Positions 53,377 to 61,782 of a stretch of DNA of 64,000 bases are shown in pieces (within the stretch, counting starts at the first letter, position 1; each line of letters opens with the position of its first letter). Made by a program: the position numbers and the translations under genes. The stretch covers positions 310,525 to 374,524 of the forward strand of contig NZ_RZNJ01000003.1 in NCBI RefSeq assembly GCF_003994485.1, given 5' to 3'. This DNA comes from Arsenicitalea aurantiaca (GTDB taxonomy: Bacteria > Pseudomonadota > Alphaproteobacteria > Rhizobiales > Devosiaceae). The notes under the pieces were generated by a model. It did not search any database. It saw nothing but the letters and a program-made list of their open reading frames with translations, and had not been told where the DNA came from.

Positions 53377-54238
53377 CCCCCCCGCAAAGCCGGCGCGCAA
53401 ATCCATCTCGCCGCTCGCCCGCACCTGGCGCAGTTTCTGGCGGCGCCCCGCGACGCAGATCGCGAGCGTGGTGCTCGGGCTCATGGTGTTCGTCTCGATC
53501 TTCGCGCCGTGGATCGCGCCCTACAGCCCCGCGACCATCGACATGTTCAACATGCTCGCGCCCCCCTCGCCGCAGCACTGGCTGGGGACGGACGAGAACG
53601 GTCGCGACATCCTCACCCGCCTCATCTATGGCGGACGGGTCTCGCTGTCGGTCGGGCTAGCAAGCGTGGCGGCCGCCGTCGTCATCGGCGCGACGCTCGG
53701 CGCGCTTGCGGGCTTTCTCGGGGGCTGGGTGGATTCGCTGATCAGCCGCATCATCGACGGCATGCTCTCGATCCCGCTGTTCTTCTTCCTTCTGACGACG
53801 CTGGCGCTCTTCGGCTCGTCGCTGCCCAACCTCATCCTCGTCATCGCGCTGACGACCTGGATGCCGGTAGCGCGCATCGTGCGTGGCGAAATCACCGCCA
53901 ATCGCGAACTGCAATATGTGGAAGCTGCGGCCGCCCTCGGCGTGCCCAAGATGAAGATCCTCTTCCGGCACGTGCTGCCGCAGTCGACGCCCTCGATCAT
54001 CGTCGCGGCGACACTCGGCATCGCCGAAGCGATCATCGTGGAATCGGCGCTTTCCTATCTCGGCTTCGGCGTGCGCCCGCCCACCCCGTCCTGGGGGAAC
54101 ATGCTGGCGGAGGCCCGCGGCTACATCTTCCAGAACCCGCTGCTGACCGTCTATCCCGGCGCGCTCATCTTCATCAGCGTGCTCGCCTTCAACACCATCG
54201 GCGACGCCATGCGCGACGCCACCGACCCCCGCAAATAG
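53360..54238 (+). CDS. Dipeptide-type ABC permease (DppC-like)
   Basis: A 292-aa inner-membrane protein from GTG 53360. WLGTDENGRDILTRLIYGGRVSL and the contact loop LQYVEAAAALGVPKMKILFRHVLPQ identify DppC; the end is NTIGDAMRDATDPRK. The cytoplasmic N terminus is Lys/Arg rich. It pairs with the DppB-like protein. Confidence 0.93.
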   Translation: MSATASPPAKPARKSISPLARTWRSFWRRPATQIASVVLGLMVFVSIFAPWIAPYSPATIDMFNMLAPPSPQHWLGTDENGRDILTRLIYGGRVSLSVGLASVAAAVVIGATLGALAGFLGGWVDSLISRIIDGMLSIPLFFFLLTTLALFGSSLPNLILVIALTTWMPVARIVRGEITANRELQYVEAAAALGVPKMKILFRHVLPQSTPSIIVAATLGIAEAIIVESALSYLGFGVRPPTPSWGNMLAEARGYIFQNPLLTVYPGALIFISVLAFNTIGDAMRDATDPRK

Positions 54239-54248
54239 GAGCCATACC

Positions 54249-54953
54249 ATGCGCATCTGCTTTCTCGGCACCCAGGAGCGTCTCGACTATCTGCGCGGTT
54301 TCGCCAGCCCCGGCGTCGAGCTCGACAACATGGCCGACTTCAAGGGCAAGGCAAGCCGTCCGGTCAGCATCGAAAGCCGCGTCGAAGAGATCGAACTGGC
54401 GGGCTGGATCATCGAGCGCACGATCGAGGCGGAAAAGCGTGGCTTCGACGCGGTGATCACCGGGTGCTTCGGCGATCCCGGGGTCGATGCGGCGCGCGAG
54501 ATGGTGCGGATCCCCGTCATTGCCCCGGGGGAGGCCGCGCTTCTGACCGCGCGCATGCTGAGCCATCATTTCTCGATCATCAGCCCCCTGCCCGGCACCG
54601 TGCCCATCGCACGCGAGCAGACCCACAAGATCGGCGTCTCGCCCTATGTCGCCTCGATCCGCGGCTTCGGCGTGCCCGTCGAGCGCATCCGGGATCGCGA
54701 TCCCAAAACCATCGATGACCTCGTGGCGCTGGGACGCAAATGCGTCGAGGAAGATGGCGCCGAACTCATTGTCTTTGCCTGCGCGAGCATGTCGCTCCTG
54801 ACGGACATGGTCGAGCCGCGGATCGGGGTCACCTGCATCAACTCGGTGCGGCTGTCGCTCAAGACCGCCGAAATGCTGGTGGGCGCAGGGCTCCGCCACA
54901 GCGCCGTCACTTTCCCCACGCCCGCCAAGCTCGCCCATGGAGTGGCCGCATGA
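54249..54953 (+). CDS. Aspartate/glutamate/hydantoin racemase family protein
   Basis: A 234-aa two-cysteine racemase. Cys73 lies in ITGCFGDPGVDAAREM, the hydantoin-racemase form of the first motif, and Cys178 in VFACASMSLL. Both catalytic thiols are therefore present. It could racemise hydantoins, amino acids or substituted amino acids. It overlaps the epimerase gene by ATGA, so their functions are likely linked. No hydantoinase or carbamoylase gene is nearby, which argues against a classical hydantoin pathway. Confidence 0.88.
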   Translation: MRICFLGTQERLDYLRGFASPGVELDNMADFKGKASRPVSIESRVEEIELAGWIIERTIEAEKRGFDAVITGCFGDPGVDAAREMVRIPVIAPGEAALLTARMLSHHFSIISPLPGTVPIAREQTHKIGVSPYVASIRGFGVPVERIRDRDPKTIDDLVALGRKCVEEDGAELIVFACASMSLLTDMVEPRIGVTCINSVRLSLKTAEMLVGAGLRHSAVTFPTPAKLAHGVAA

Positions 54954-56059
54954 GCATCGTCTCGGTCACCGCACGCATCGCGCAGCTCGAGAACGTCACG
55001 CTGCGCACATCCTATGGCGCCAATGTCACCCGGCGTGCCCATGTCTTCGTCGCCATCGCCGACGATGAGGGGCATGTCGGACATGGCGAAGGCTCGCCCC
55101 TGCCCCATTTCAGCGGCGAACGCGCCGGCGAGATGAAGATCGTGATCGAGGAGGTCTTCGGGCCGGCGCTGGTCGGGATCGACCCCAACGACATCGAGCA
55201 GGCCCATCAGGCGCTCGAGAGGGCACTGCCCCACCACCACGCCTCCAAGGCCGCCCTGATCAACGCGCTGCATGACCTGCAGGGTAAGCGCGCGGGCCTT
55301 TCGGCGGGCGCATTCCTCGGCGGCAAGCTCAGGACACGCGTGCCGGTCGGCGGGGCCGTCGGCATCGAGGACGAGGAGACCGTGATCTGCCGGGTCCGGG
55401 CGCTCTGGGAACAGGGTATCACGACGGTCAAGTTCAAGATCGGCGCCGACCTCGACCGGGATATCCGCATCATCAAGCGGCTTCGCGACGAATTCCCCTC
55501 CGAGCTCGAGATCCGCGCCGACGCCAATGCCGGGTTCGGCTTTTCGCAGGCCCAGCGCTTTTTACGCGCGATTGCGGACTGCCGGCTGCAATATCTCGAA
55601 CAGCCACTGCCCGGACATGACTGGAAGGGGCTTGCGCGCCTGCGCGGGCTCGGTACGCCCATCGCCGCGGACGAAAGCCTGTTCGGGCTTTCCGATGCGC
55701 TGGGGCTGGTCGCCGCCGAAGCGGTGGACGTCTTCATCATCAAGCTGATCAAGCTCGGCGGGCTTCATCAGGCCCGCAAGGTGGTAGGGCTCGCCGAAGC
55801 GGCGGGTATCGCCTGCGTTGCGGTCAGCCCCTATGAGACCTCGCTCGGCGTTTCGGCCAATCTGCACCTCGCCGCGAGCTCGAGCGCTTTCCGTTTTGCG
55901 GCCGAGCTCGGGGTCGGGGTGTCCTCGGTCCACCTCGAGGGCAGCGATGCGGTGACGGTGACGCAGGGCGAAGCCCTGGTGCCCCAGGGGCCCGGCCTCG
56001 GCATCGGCATGCCCGCGGGCTTCTTCGCGGACACCCAGGCCCGCGCCCGCGCGGTCTGA
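54950..56059 (+). CDS. Enolase-superfamily epimerase/cycloisomerase (MLE subgroup)
   Basis: A 369-aa barrel enzyme. Catalytic set: Lys161-x-Lys163 (VKFKIG), metal ligands Asp191 (RADANAG), Glu217 (LEQPL), Asp241 (AADES), and the opposing Lys265 ([10 protein letters not shown]). Two facing lysines define the MLE subgroup, which includes dipeptide epimerases, N-succinylamino acid racemases and muconate cycloisomerases. In this peptide-import context a dipeptide or N-acyl amino acid epimerase is the best guess. Confidence 0.86.
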   Translation: MSIVSVTARIAQLENVTLRTSYGANVTRRAHVFVAIADDEGHVGHGEGSPLPHFSGERAGEMKIVIEEVFGPALVGIDPNDIEQAHQALERALPHHHASKAALINALHDLQGKRAGLSAGAFLGGKLRTRVPVGGAVGIEDEETVICRVRALWEQGITTVKFKIGADLDRDIRIIKRLRDEFPSELEIRADANAGFGFSQAQRFLRAIADCRLQYLEQPLPGHDWKGLARLRGLGTPIAADESLFGLSDALGLVAAEAVDVFIIKLIKLGGLHQARKVVGLAEAAGIACVAVSPYETSLGVSANLHLAASSSAFRFAAELGVGVSSVHLEGSDAVTVTQGEALVPQGPGLGIGMPAGFFADTQARARAV

Positions 56060-56074
56060 GACAACGGAGAGAAG

Positions 56075-57088
56075 ATGGCCTCCCCCACCCCCCTTCTGCA
56101 GATCGAGGACCTTCGGACCCATTTCACCTCCGATGGCGAGATCGTGCGCGCCGTTGACGGCGTCAGCTTCTCGATCGGCCGGGGGGAAACCCTTGCGGTG
56201 GTGGGCGAGTCCGGTTCGGGCAAATCGGTCACCAGCCTGTCGGTGATGCGCCTGCTCGATCCGGCTGCCGGCGGCATTGCCGGTGGACGCATCCTCTTTG
56301 AAGGGGTCGACCTCGTCACCAAATCGGAAGCCGAGATGCGCCGCATTCGCGGCAACGACATCTCCATGATCTTCCAGGAGCCGATGACCTCGCTCAACCC
56401 GGTCTATACCGTGGGCGAGCAGATCGCCGAAGCCGTGCGCATTCACCAGAAGCTGGCGCCGAAGGCCGCGCTGACACGTGCGACCGAAATGCTGGAACTC
56501 GTGGGCATTCCCGAGCCGGGCCGGCGCATCCACAGCTTTCCTCACCAGATGTCTGGCGGCATGCGCCAACGCGTGATGATCGCGATGGCGCTCTCCTGCA
56601 ACCCCAAGCTCCTGATCGCGGACGAACCGACGACCGCCCTCGACGTCACCATCCAGGCGCAGATCCTCGATTTGATGCGCAGGCTGCAGGCGGAGATCGG
56701 GATGTCGATCCTGTTCATCACCCATGATCTCGGCGTCGTCGCCGAGATCGCCGACCGCGTCGTCGTCATGTATGCCGGTCGCGCCGTGGAGGAAGGGCCG
56801 GTGCGGGACATCTATCGGCATCCGCGCATGCCCTATACGGCCGGGCTGATGCAGTCGGTGCCGCGGGTCGATCGTGGCGCGACGCAACAGGAGCGGCTTT
56901 ACGCCATTCCGGGCAACATTCCCTCCCCGCTCGACCTGCCGGAGGGCTGCAGTTTTCACCCCCGCTGCGCCCATGCCGAGCCAAGATGCGTCGCGCAGGT
57001 GCCGCCGCTCGAGCCGGTCTCGGATCAGCATCGGGTGCGCTGCGTGCGCTGGCGCGAGCTCGATTTCAGCCAGAAGAGGCCGGCATGA
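56075..57088 (+). CDS. Dipeptide-type ABC ATPase (DppD-like)
   Basis: A 337-aa ATPase: Walker A GESGSGKS, signature [15 protein letters not shown], Walker [15 protein letters not shown], then the C-terminal oligopeptide-transporter extension with the Cys motif ([14 protein letters not shown]) that in relatives holds a Fe-S cluster. GGAGAG is 5 bp upstream. Overlaps the next gene by ATGA. Confidence 0.94.
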   Translation: MASPTPLLQIEDLRTHFTSDGEIVRAVDGVSFSIGRGETLAVVGESGSGKSVTSLSVMRLLDPAAGGIAGGRILFEGVDLVTKSEAEMRRIRGNDISMIFQEPMTSLNPVYTVGEQIAEAVRIHQKLAPKAALTRATEMLELVGIPEPGRRIHSFPHQMSGGMRQRVMIAMALSCNPKLLIADEPTTALDVTIQAQILDLMRRLQAEIGMSILFITHDLGVVAEIADRVVVMYAGRAVEEGPVRDIYRHPRMPYTAGLMQSVPRVDRGATQQERLYAIPGNIPSPLDLPEGCSFHPRCAHAEPRCVAQVPPLEPVSDQHRVRCVRWRELDFSQKRPA

Positions 57089-58080
57089 CCATCACCCCGC
57101 CGCCCGCCGCGGACGACGTGCTCGTCAGCATCCGCAATCTGAGAAAGCATTTTCCGGTCAAGACCGGCAATTTCTCGCGCTTGCGCTCGCGCGAGACGGT
57201 GAAGGCCGTCGAGGATTTCTCGCTCGACATCAAGCGTGGCGAGGTGATCGGGCTCGTCGGGGAATCCGGCTCGGGCAAGACGACCATGGGCCGCGCCGTG
57301 CTGCGCCTCATCGAGCCGAGCTCGGGAGAGGTGCGCTTCGAGGGCGTGGACATCACCAAGCTCTCCCAGCGCGACATGCGCGCCTATCGGCGCAAGATGC
57401 AGATCATCTTCCAGGATCCGTTCGCGAGCCTCAACCCGCGCTTCACCGCCGAAGCGATCATCGGGGAGGCCATCGACACCCATGGGCTTGCCAAGGGGCC
57501 GGCGCGGCGGGCGCGGATCGTCGAACTGCTCGAAAAGACGGGGCTCGGGCCCGAGCACCTGACGCGCTATCCGCACGAATTCTCGGGCGGGCAGCGCCAG
57601 CGCATCGGGATCGCGCGCGCCCTTGCGGTCGACCCGCAATTCATCGTCGCCGACGAGCCGGTGTCCGCGCTCGACGTCTCCATCCAGGCGCAGGTGCTGA
57701 ACCTGCTGCAGGATCTGAAGCGCGAACTCGGGCTGACGCTCCTGATGATCGCCCATGATCTGGGCGTGGTCGAATATATCTCGGACCGCGTGGTCGTAAT
57801 GTATCTGGGCCGGATCATGGAGGTGGCGCCGGCCAAGGCGCTCTATGCCAACCCGGTACATCCTTATACCGAGGCGCTGCTTTCGGCCGTGCCGGTGCCC
57901 GACCCCGATGCGCGGCGCGAGCGGATCCCGCTCGCCGGCGAGATTCCGAGCCCCATCCACCCACCCTCAGGCTGCGTCTTCCGAACAAGATGCCCGCTTG
58001 CGACGGCCGAATGCGCGCAGGTCGTGCCGCCACTCGAGGAAGTGGCGCCGGGGCATCTGAAGGCCTGCATCCACCGCTGA
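57085..58080 (+). CDS. Dipeptide-type ABC ATPase (DppF-like)
   Basis: A 331-aa ATPase: Walker [10 protein letters not shown], signature [15 protein letters not shown], Walker [15 protein letters not shown], and the C-terminal Cys motif [15 protein letters not shown]. It partners the DppD-like protein and closes the run that began with the GntR regulator. It converges with the XoxJ-like gene 4 bp away. Confidence 0.94.
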   Translation: MTITPPPAADDVLVSIRNLRKHFPVKTGNFSRLRSRETVKAVEDFSLDIKRGEVIGLVGESGSGKTTMGRAVLRLIEPSSGEVRFEGVDITKLSQRDMRAYRRKMQIIFQDPFASLNPRFTAEAIIGEAIDTHGLAKGPARRARIVELLEKTGLGPEHLTRYPHEFSGGQRQRIGIARALAVDPQFIVADEPVSALDVSIQAQVLNLLQDLKRELGLTLLMIAHDLGVVEYISDRVVVMYLGRIMEVAPAKALYANPVHPYTEALLSAVPVPDPDARRERIPLAGEIPSPIHPPSGCVFRTRCPLATAECAQVVPPLEEVAPGHLKACIHR

Positions 58081-58084
58081 GCGG

Positions 58085-58918
58085 TCAGCCTGGCCGGCCC
58101 TCATAGCCCAGTTCCTCAAGGAGCCGGGCGATCGTGCCGTCGTTAACGAGCGCGCCGATCGCCTCGTCGATCTGGGTCCGCAGAAAAGCATCGCGGCTCG
58201 AGACCAGAGCCCCGAGCGACACGACCGAAACGGGCACCGGATCGGTCGGCACGACGCGCAACTGGGCGACCTCGGATTGGGTCTCCCCGAGCGCCCGAAG
58301 GGCCGGCTGCCAGATCAGCATACCGCCAAGCGAGCCATCCTGGACGCGCCGCAGCATGAGCGCGGGGTCAGCATAGGGCAGCCGGCGCCACTGCCGGGAC
58401 TGGGGCTGCTGGGTGTTGTAGATGATGAATTCGCGTTCGCCCCTACTGCCGAGCGCAGTGCCGATGGTGGCCTCGGGCGGGAGGTCGCCCAGACGCTGAT
58501 AGCCGGACGCTGCGTCCACAGCGAAGACGAAGGGCACCTGGGCATAGGGGCGCGTGAAGACGAGCCAGTCCGGAAAGACCGAGCCTGGCTGCAGGGAAAT
58601 GCCCATCATCACGTCGCAGCGATTGTTCATCGCGATCTGGAGCTCTTCCATATAGCCCGCGCCATCGAGCGCGAAACCCGAGGGCGCGTCGGCAAAGCGC
58701 GCGTTGAGCAGGAGCGCACCCGCGATCTCCTTGGCCACGCGCCGGTCGAAGGGCGCGCCGACGCTGGTGGGATCGAGGCAGAAGGTGAGGGAATCGATCT
58801 GCGCGCGGCGCGTGTTGTCGAGCAGCTCCTGAGGCACGCTCTGCGCAAAGGCGGGTGCGGCGAGGGTCATGGCGCAGAGGAGCGCGCCGAGGCTGCGGGA
58901 AAGCGTGCGGAAGATCAT
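58085..58918 (-). CDS. XoxJ/MxaJ-like periplasmic binding protein of the PQQ dehydrogenase locus
   Basis: A 277-aa family-3-type solute-binding fold with signal peptide ending PAFAQ. Two cysteines (LTFCLDPTSVGAPFD and NNRCDVMMG) fit the XoxJ/MxaJ type. YAQVPFVFAV and GSLGGMLIWQPAL are typical of these proteins, which are thought to help mature or activate a PQQ dehydrogenase rather than import a solute. It is third in the cytochrome-dehydrogenase-XoxJ order on the minus strand. Confidence 0.75.
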   Translation of the reverse strand: MIFRTLSRSLGALLCAMTLAAPAFAQSVPQELLDNTRRAQIDSLTFCLDPTSVGAPFDRRVAKEIAGALLLNARFADAPSGFALDGAGYMEELQIAMNNRCDVMMGISLQPGSVFPDWLVFTRPYAQVPFVFAVDAASGYQRLGDLPPEATIGTALGSRGEREFIIYNTQQPQSRQWRRLPYADPALMLRRVQDGSLGGMLIWQPALRALGETQSEVAQLRVVPTDPVPVSVVSLGALVSSRDAFLRTQIDEAIGALVNDGTIARLLEELGYEGRPG

Positions 58919-58944
58919 GGCCGGGCTCCTTGCGACGGAAACGA

Positions 58945-58968
58945 GAAAGGGGCGCGAGCGCCCCTTTC
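58945..58968 (-). other. Hairpin between PQQ dehydrogenase and XoxJ-like genes
   Basis: GAAAGGGGCG and CGCCCCTTTC form a perfect 10-bp stem with a CGAG loop. In the minus direction the stem ends in TTTC followed by TCGTTT, so it may be a partial terminator that lowers XoxJ-like expression relative to the dehydrogenase. Confidence 0.6.
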
Positions 58969-58996
58969 CCAGTGCGATAACTTTGACTGACCGCGA

Positions 58997-60760
58997 TCAG
59001 TTGCCGGAATTGGCCGGCAGCTTGAACACGAAGATCGAGTTGCCCGAGCCGCTCGGCACCGGCACTTCAGGATACATGGAGGCCGAGCTGCCCGCCTGTG
59101 CGCTGAAGCCGGCCGGGATCACGACATACTGCTCGCCGTCGATCTGGTAGGTCATCGGGTGACCACCGATCGGGGCGTTGAGCCGCTGCTCCCAGAGGAC
59201 CTCGCCGGTCTCGTCGTCAAAGGCCTTCACGAAGCGCCCGGCGTCGCCGCCGAAGACGAGCCCGCCTGCCGTAGCCAGCAGCGAGCTGGTCGGAACGGTG
59301 CGCTGCTCATGGCGCCAGACGTCTTCGCCGTCGATCACCGAGAAGGCGTCGATCACGCCGGCATTCTCGATGCCTTCGGGCAGGACGCGCGGGCCGAAGC
59401 GCATGGCGCCAACCGCGTTACCCGCGGTGAACTCGCTCTGGCTCGCAGAGACGGTATTGCAGGCCTCGGTGAGCGGCACATAGAAGGCCTTGGTCTGCGG
59501 GCTGTAGGCACCCGCCTGCCAGAGCTTGCCGCCGGAGACGGACGTACAGATGTACTTTTCCTCGCCGATTGCAGTCGGAATCAGGTCTTCGTTGATGTTG
59601 ACCCGGCCATCGGCGTCGATGCTGGTCACGACGTTCTGGTAGACCGTCTCCTTGGACCAGAGGTATTCGCCGGTGTCGCGATCGAGGGCGAAGGCGATGC
59701 CGTTCTTGCCTGCCACGGTGACGAGGAGATGGCGCATCTCGCCATCGACTTCCTCATCGATGAGCACGCGCTCGAACGGGCTGTCGAGATCCCAGTTGTC
59801 GCGCGGCAGGTGGCTGTAGTGCCACTTGCGCTCGCCGGTATCGGCATCGAGTGCGAGGGTGGCGTTGGTGTAGAGGACATCGCCGTCACCCGAACCACGG
59901 ACCAGCTCCGCATAGGGGCCAGGCATGCCGATGCCCCAGAAGGTGGTGTTGGTGCGCGGGTCGTACGAGCCGGTTGCCCAAGGCGTGCCGCCCCAGCGGT
60001 TCTCGGGGGGCACGTCGCCCCAGGAGGCCTGCTGCTCGGGATTGTTGGGATCGTCCAGCGTGTTGAAGCGCCAGATTTCCTCGCCGGTGTTCACGTCGTG
60101 CGCGGCAATGTAGCAGCCGCCGGCGGTCTGGGCGATCGAGCAACCCGAGATCGCCGAGATGATCTTGTCGTTCACGACGATCGGGCCGACGGTGTAGCTG
60201 TAGCCGAGCGAGCTGTCATAGACCTGGGTTTCCCAGACCACCTGGCCGGTCGCCGCATCGAGGGAGACGAGCTTGGCATCGACGGTGGCGAGGATCACCT
60301 TGTCGTCGTAGAGCGCGATCGAGTTCTTCTGGCGACGCGCCTGGTTGAGCTGGTAGCCATAGGAGGCGGGCAGCTCGGGCAGGACGTGGCGGTATTCCCA
60401 GATCAGGTCGCCAGTCTTGGCGTCGAGCGCCTGGACGATGTTCTGGTTGGTGGACAGGAACATGATGCCGTCATGGACGAGCGGAGCGGTTTCCTGCTGG
60501 CCGACTTCGGCCATCGGCCAGGCCCAGGCAAGGGTCAGCTGATCGACATTGTCCTTGTTGATGGTGTCGAGCGGGCTGAAGCCCTGATTGTCGAGGGTGC
60601 GGCGCCACATCAGCCACTCTTCGGCCGGCGGGTTCAGGATCATGTCGTTGGTGACGGGCGCGTAGCTGCGCGCGCCGCCCGCATCCTGCGCAAGCGCAGG
60701 CAGGGTGAGCACCGAAAGGGCGGTGACCGCCAGCAGTGCATGTTTGAACGGAACGTTCAT
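58997..60760 (-). CDS. PQQ-dependent alcohol-type dehydrogenase with unusual metal site
   Basis: A 587-aa periplasmic quinoprotein with signal peptide ending PALAQ and eight-bladed propeller repeats such as ALDAKTGDLIWEYR, SLDAATGQVVWETQ and ALDADTGERKWHYS. The catalytic Asp324 lies in RDNWDLDSP, and Asp326 two residues on is the mark of lanthanide-using enzymes (XoxF, ExaF). By my alignment the usual Glu ligand (S-G-x-E) is Ser208 in SGCS and the usual Asn (G-T-G-N-P) is Met279 in GIGMP; the vicinal Cys-Cys pair is also missing. It is a divergent member whose substrate and metal are uncertain. GGAGGA is 5 bp upstream. Confidence 0.85.
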   Translation of the reverse strand: MNVPFKHALLAVTALSVLTLPALAQDAGGARSYAPVTNDMILNPPAEEWLMWRRTLDNQGFSPLDTINKDNVDQLTLAWAWPMAEVGQQETAPLVHDGIMFLSTNQNIVQALDAKTGDLIWEYRHVLPELPASYGYQLNQARRQKNSIALYDDKVILATVDAKLVSLDAATGQVVWETQVYDSSLGYSYTVGPIVVNDKIISAISGCSIAQTAGGCYIAAHDVNTGEEIWRFNTLDDPNNPEQQASWGDVPPENRWGGTPWATGSYDPRTNTTFWGIGMPGPYAELVRGSGDGDVLYTNATLALDADTGERKWHYSHLPRDNWDLDSPFERVLIDEEVDGEMRHLLVTVAGKNGIAFALDRDTGEYLWSKETVYQNVVTSIDADGRVNINEDLIPTAIGEEKYICTSVSGGKLWQAGAYSPQTKAFYVPLTEACNTVSASQSEFTAGNAVGAMRFGPRVLPEGIENAGVIDAFSVIDGEDVWRHEQRTVPTSSLLATAGGLVFGGDAGRFVKAFDDETGEVLWEQRLNAPIGGHPMTYQIDGEQYVVIPAGFSAQAGSSASMYPEVPVPSGSGNSIFVFKLPANSGN

Positions 60761-60787
60761 CAAGTCCTCCGTAGTCGTTTCTTGAGC

Positions 60788-60806
60788 GGCGGCACGGGAT
60801 GCCGCC
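60788..60806 (-). other. Hairpin between cytochrome c and PQQ dehydrogenase genes
   Basis: GGCGGC (60788-60793) and GCCGCC (60801-60806) form a 6-bp stem with a 7-nt loop in the 88-bp gap. No T run, so read-through is expected. Confidence 0.4.
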
Positions 60807-60848
60807 TTTGACATGGGGCGGGGGCGCTGGCGTCCCCGCAACAGATCC

Positions 60849-61466
60849 TTAGGGGGTCACCGTCGGCAACTGCTGGCCCCAGGTATAGGCCTGGGGAATG
60901 GCAGGACGCTCGGGGGCGGCCGGCGCCGCAGGGGTGGCGGCCGTCTGTCCGCCAACCGTCGGCAGCTGCTGGCCCCAGGTATAGGCCTGCGGGATGCCGC
61001 TGGGGGCCGCAGGCGCGGCCTCGGCAGCCGGCGCTTCGGCCGGAGCCGCTTCGGGAGCGGCGGCCTCGGGGAGTGCCGCCATGTTGACGCTCGGCAGATC
61101 TTCGAGGGTCAGCTCGGCATCACCGGCGGGAAGGCCGTTGAAGTTGAGGATATGGGCCATGATGTCGAGATAGGCCTGCTCGCTGAGCCGGCCCGGCGCC
61201 TGGGGAGGCATTGATACCGAGAAATAGCCGTGCACTGCCGCTGCGGTGCCCCAGTTCGTGCGGAACTCGGCACCGGCGAGCACTGGGCCCACGCCACCTT
61301 CAAGCTGGAAGCCGTGGCAGGCGCCACACTGCGAGTTGTATTCGGTCTGGCCGCGCGCGGCCTGCTCGGCCGTGAACGAGCCCTGTGCCATGGCATGGCC
61401 AGCGCCGGCCAACGCCATCGCGGCCGCGATGGCGCTGCGCGCCAGCATGGTTGCTTTGCGGTTCAC
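60849..61466 (-). CDS. Periplasmic cytochrome c with duplicated C-terminal motif
   Basis: A 205-aa c-type cytochrome. The signal peptide ends GHAMAQ (28). Heme attaches at CGACH (Cys47, Cys50, His51), and Met in SVSMPPQAPG is the likely sixth ligand. The heme domain ends near 120. An Ala/Pro/Glu-rich linker follows, then two exact copies of IPQAYTWGQQLPTV (158-171 and 190-203) separated by another Ala/Pro linker. GTG 61466 has AGGAGG 6 bp upstream, better than ATG 61448. It probably accepts electrons from the PQQ dehydrogenase. Confidence 0.86.
   Translation of the reverse strand: MNRKATMLARSAIAAAMALAGAGHAMAQGSFTAEQAARGQTEYNSQCGACHGFQLEGGVGPVLAGAEFRTNWGTAAAVHGYFSVSMPPQAPGRLSEQAYLDIMAHILNFNGLPAGDAELTLEDLPSVNMAALPEAAAPEAAPAEAPAAEAAPAAPSGIPQAYTWGQQLPTVGGQTAATPAAPAAPERPAIPQAYTWGQQLPTVTP
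60858..60899 (-). repeat. C-terminal copy of the 14-residue IPQAYTWGQQLPTV repeat
   Basis: Forty-two bases encoding the second copy of the motif, ending two codons before the stop of the cytochrome. Protein identity with the first copy is complete; the DNA differs at a few third positions. Confidence 0.9.
60954..60995 (-). repeat. Internal copy of the 14-residue IPQAYTWGQQLPTV repeat
   Basis: Forty-two bases encoding the first copy, 54 bp upstream in the reading direction of the C-terminal copy. Silent differences between copies show the protein motif, not only the DNA, has been kept. Confidence 0.9.
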
Positions 61467-61782
61467 GAGAGTCCTCCTGGGATCGATTTTTATGGGGGGC
61501 GGTCCGTTGGAAAACCGGCGGCTGCCCACATGGTTGCGACAATCTGCCTCCTGCATCACGTAAGCGTCAAGCTTCAAAACTGTTGCGCGGCAGCAACACG
61601 CAATTGACAAATCGAGCAACGAAATCCCGTAGCGCCTCTAGAGTATAATGCCGTCTGGAAGCCCGGCATGGCCGCATGAACGGTGGAGAAGCGCGCTGCA
61701 TGCAGTGCTCATGCATGCAGATGACATGTTTTACCGATGTCGAGTTGTCGGTGTAGCCCAGTCTACGGCGCAGAATAGCGCA
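61467..61782. other. Upstream region of the cytochrome-PQQ operon (316 bp, no gene)
   Basis: It separates the opgC end from the cytochrome start. It contains the TGTTGC-N6-GCAACA repeat (61581-61598) and two direct copies of TGCATGCAG (61697-61705 and 61712-61720). The cytochrome operon promoter must lie here. No convincing -35/-10 pair was identified. Confidence 0.6.
61581..61598. promoter_or_regulatory. Inverted repeat TGTTGC-N6-GCAACA upstream of the PQQ operon
   Basis: Perfect 6-bp arms with a 6-bp spacer, 115 bp before the cytochrome GTG. It is a plausible site for a dimeric regulator; none is encoded next to it. Confidence 0.4.

Noticed and set aside
54249-54953. Classical hydantoin-utilisation locus
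   Set aside because: The racemase fits, but no hydantoinase or N-carbamoylase gene is in the window.
61604-61649. TTGACA and TATAAT on the plus strand as a promoter
   Set aside because: The spacer is 34 bp, twice the workable length, and no plus-strand gene follows.
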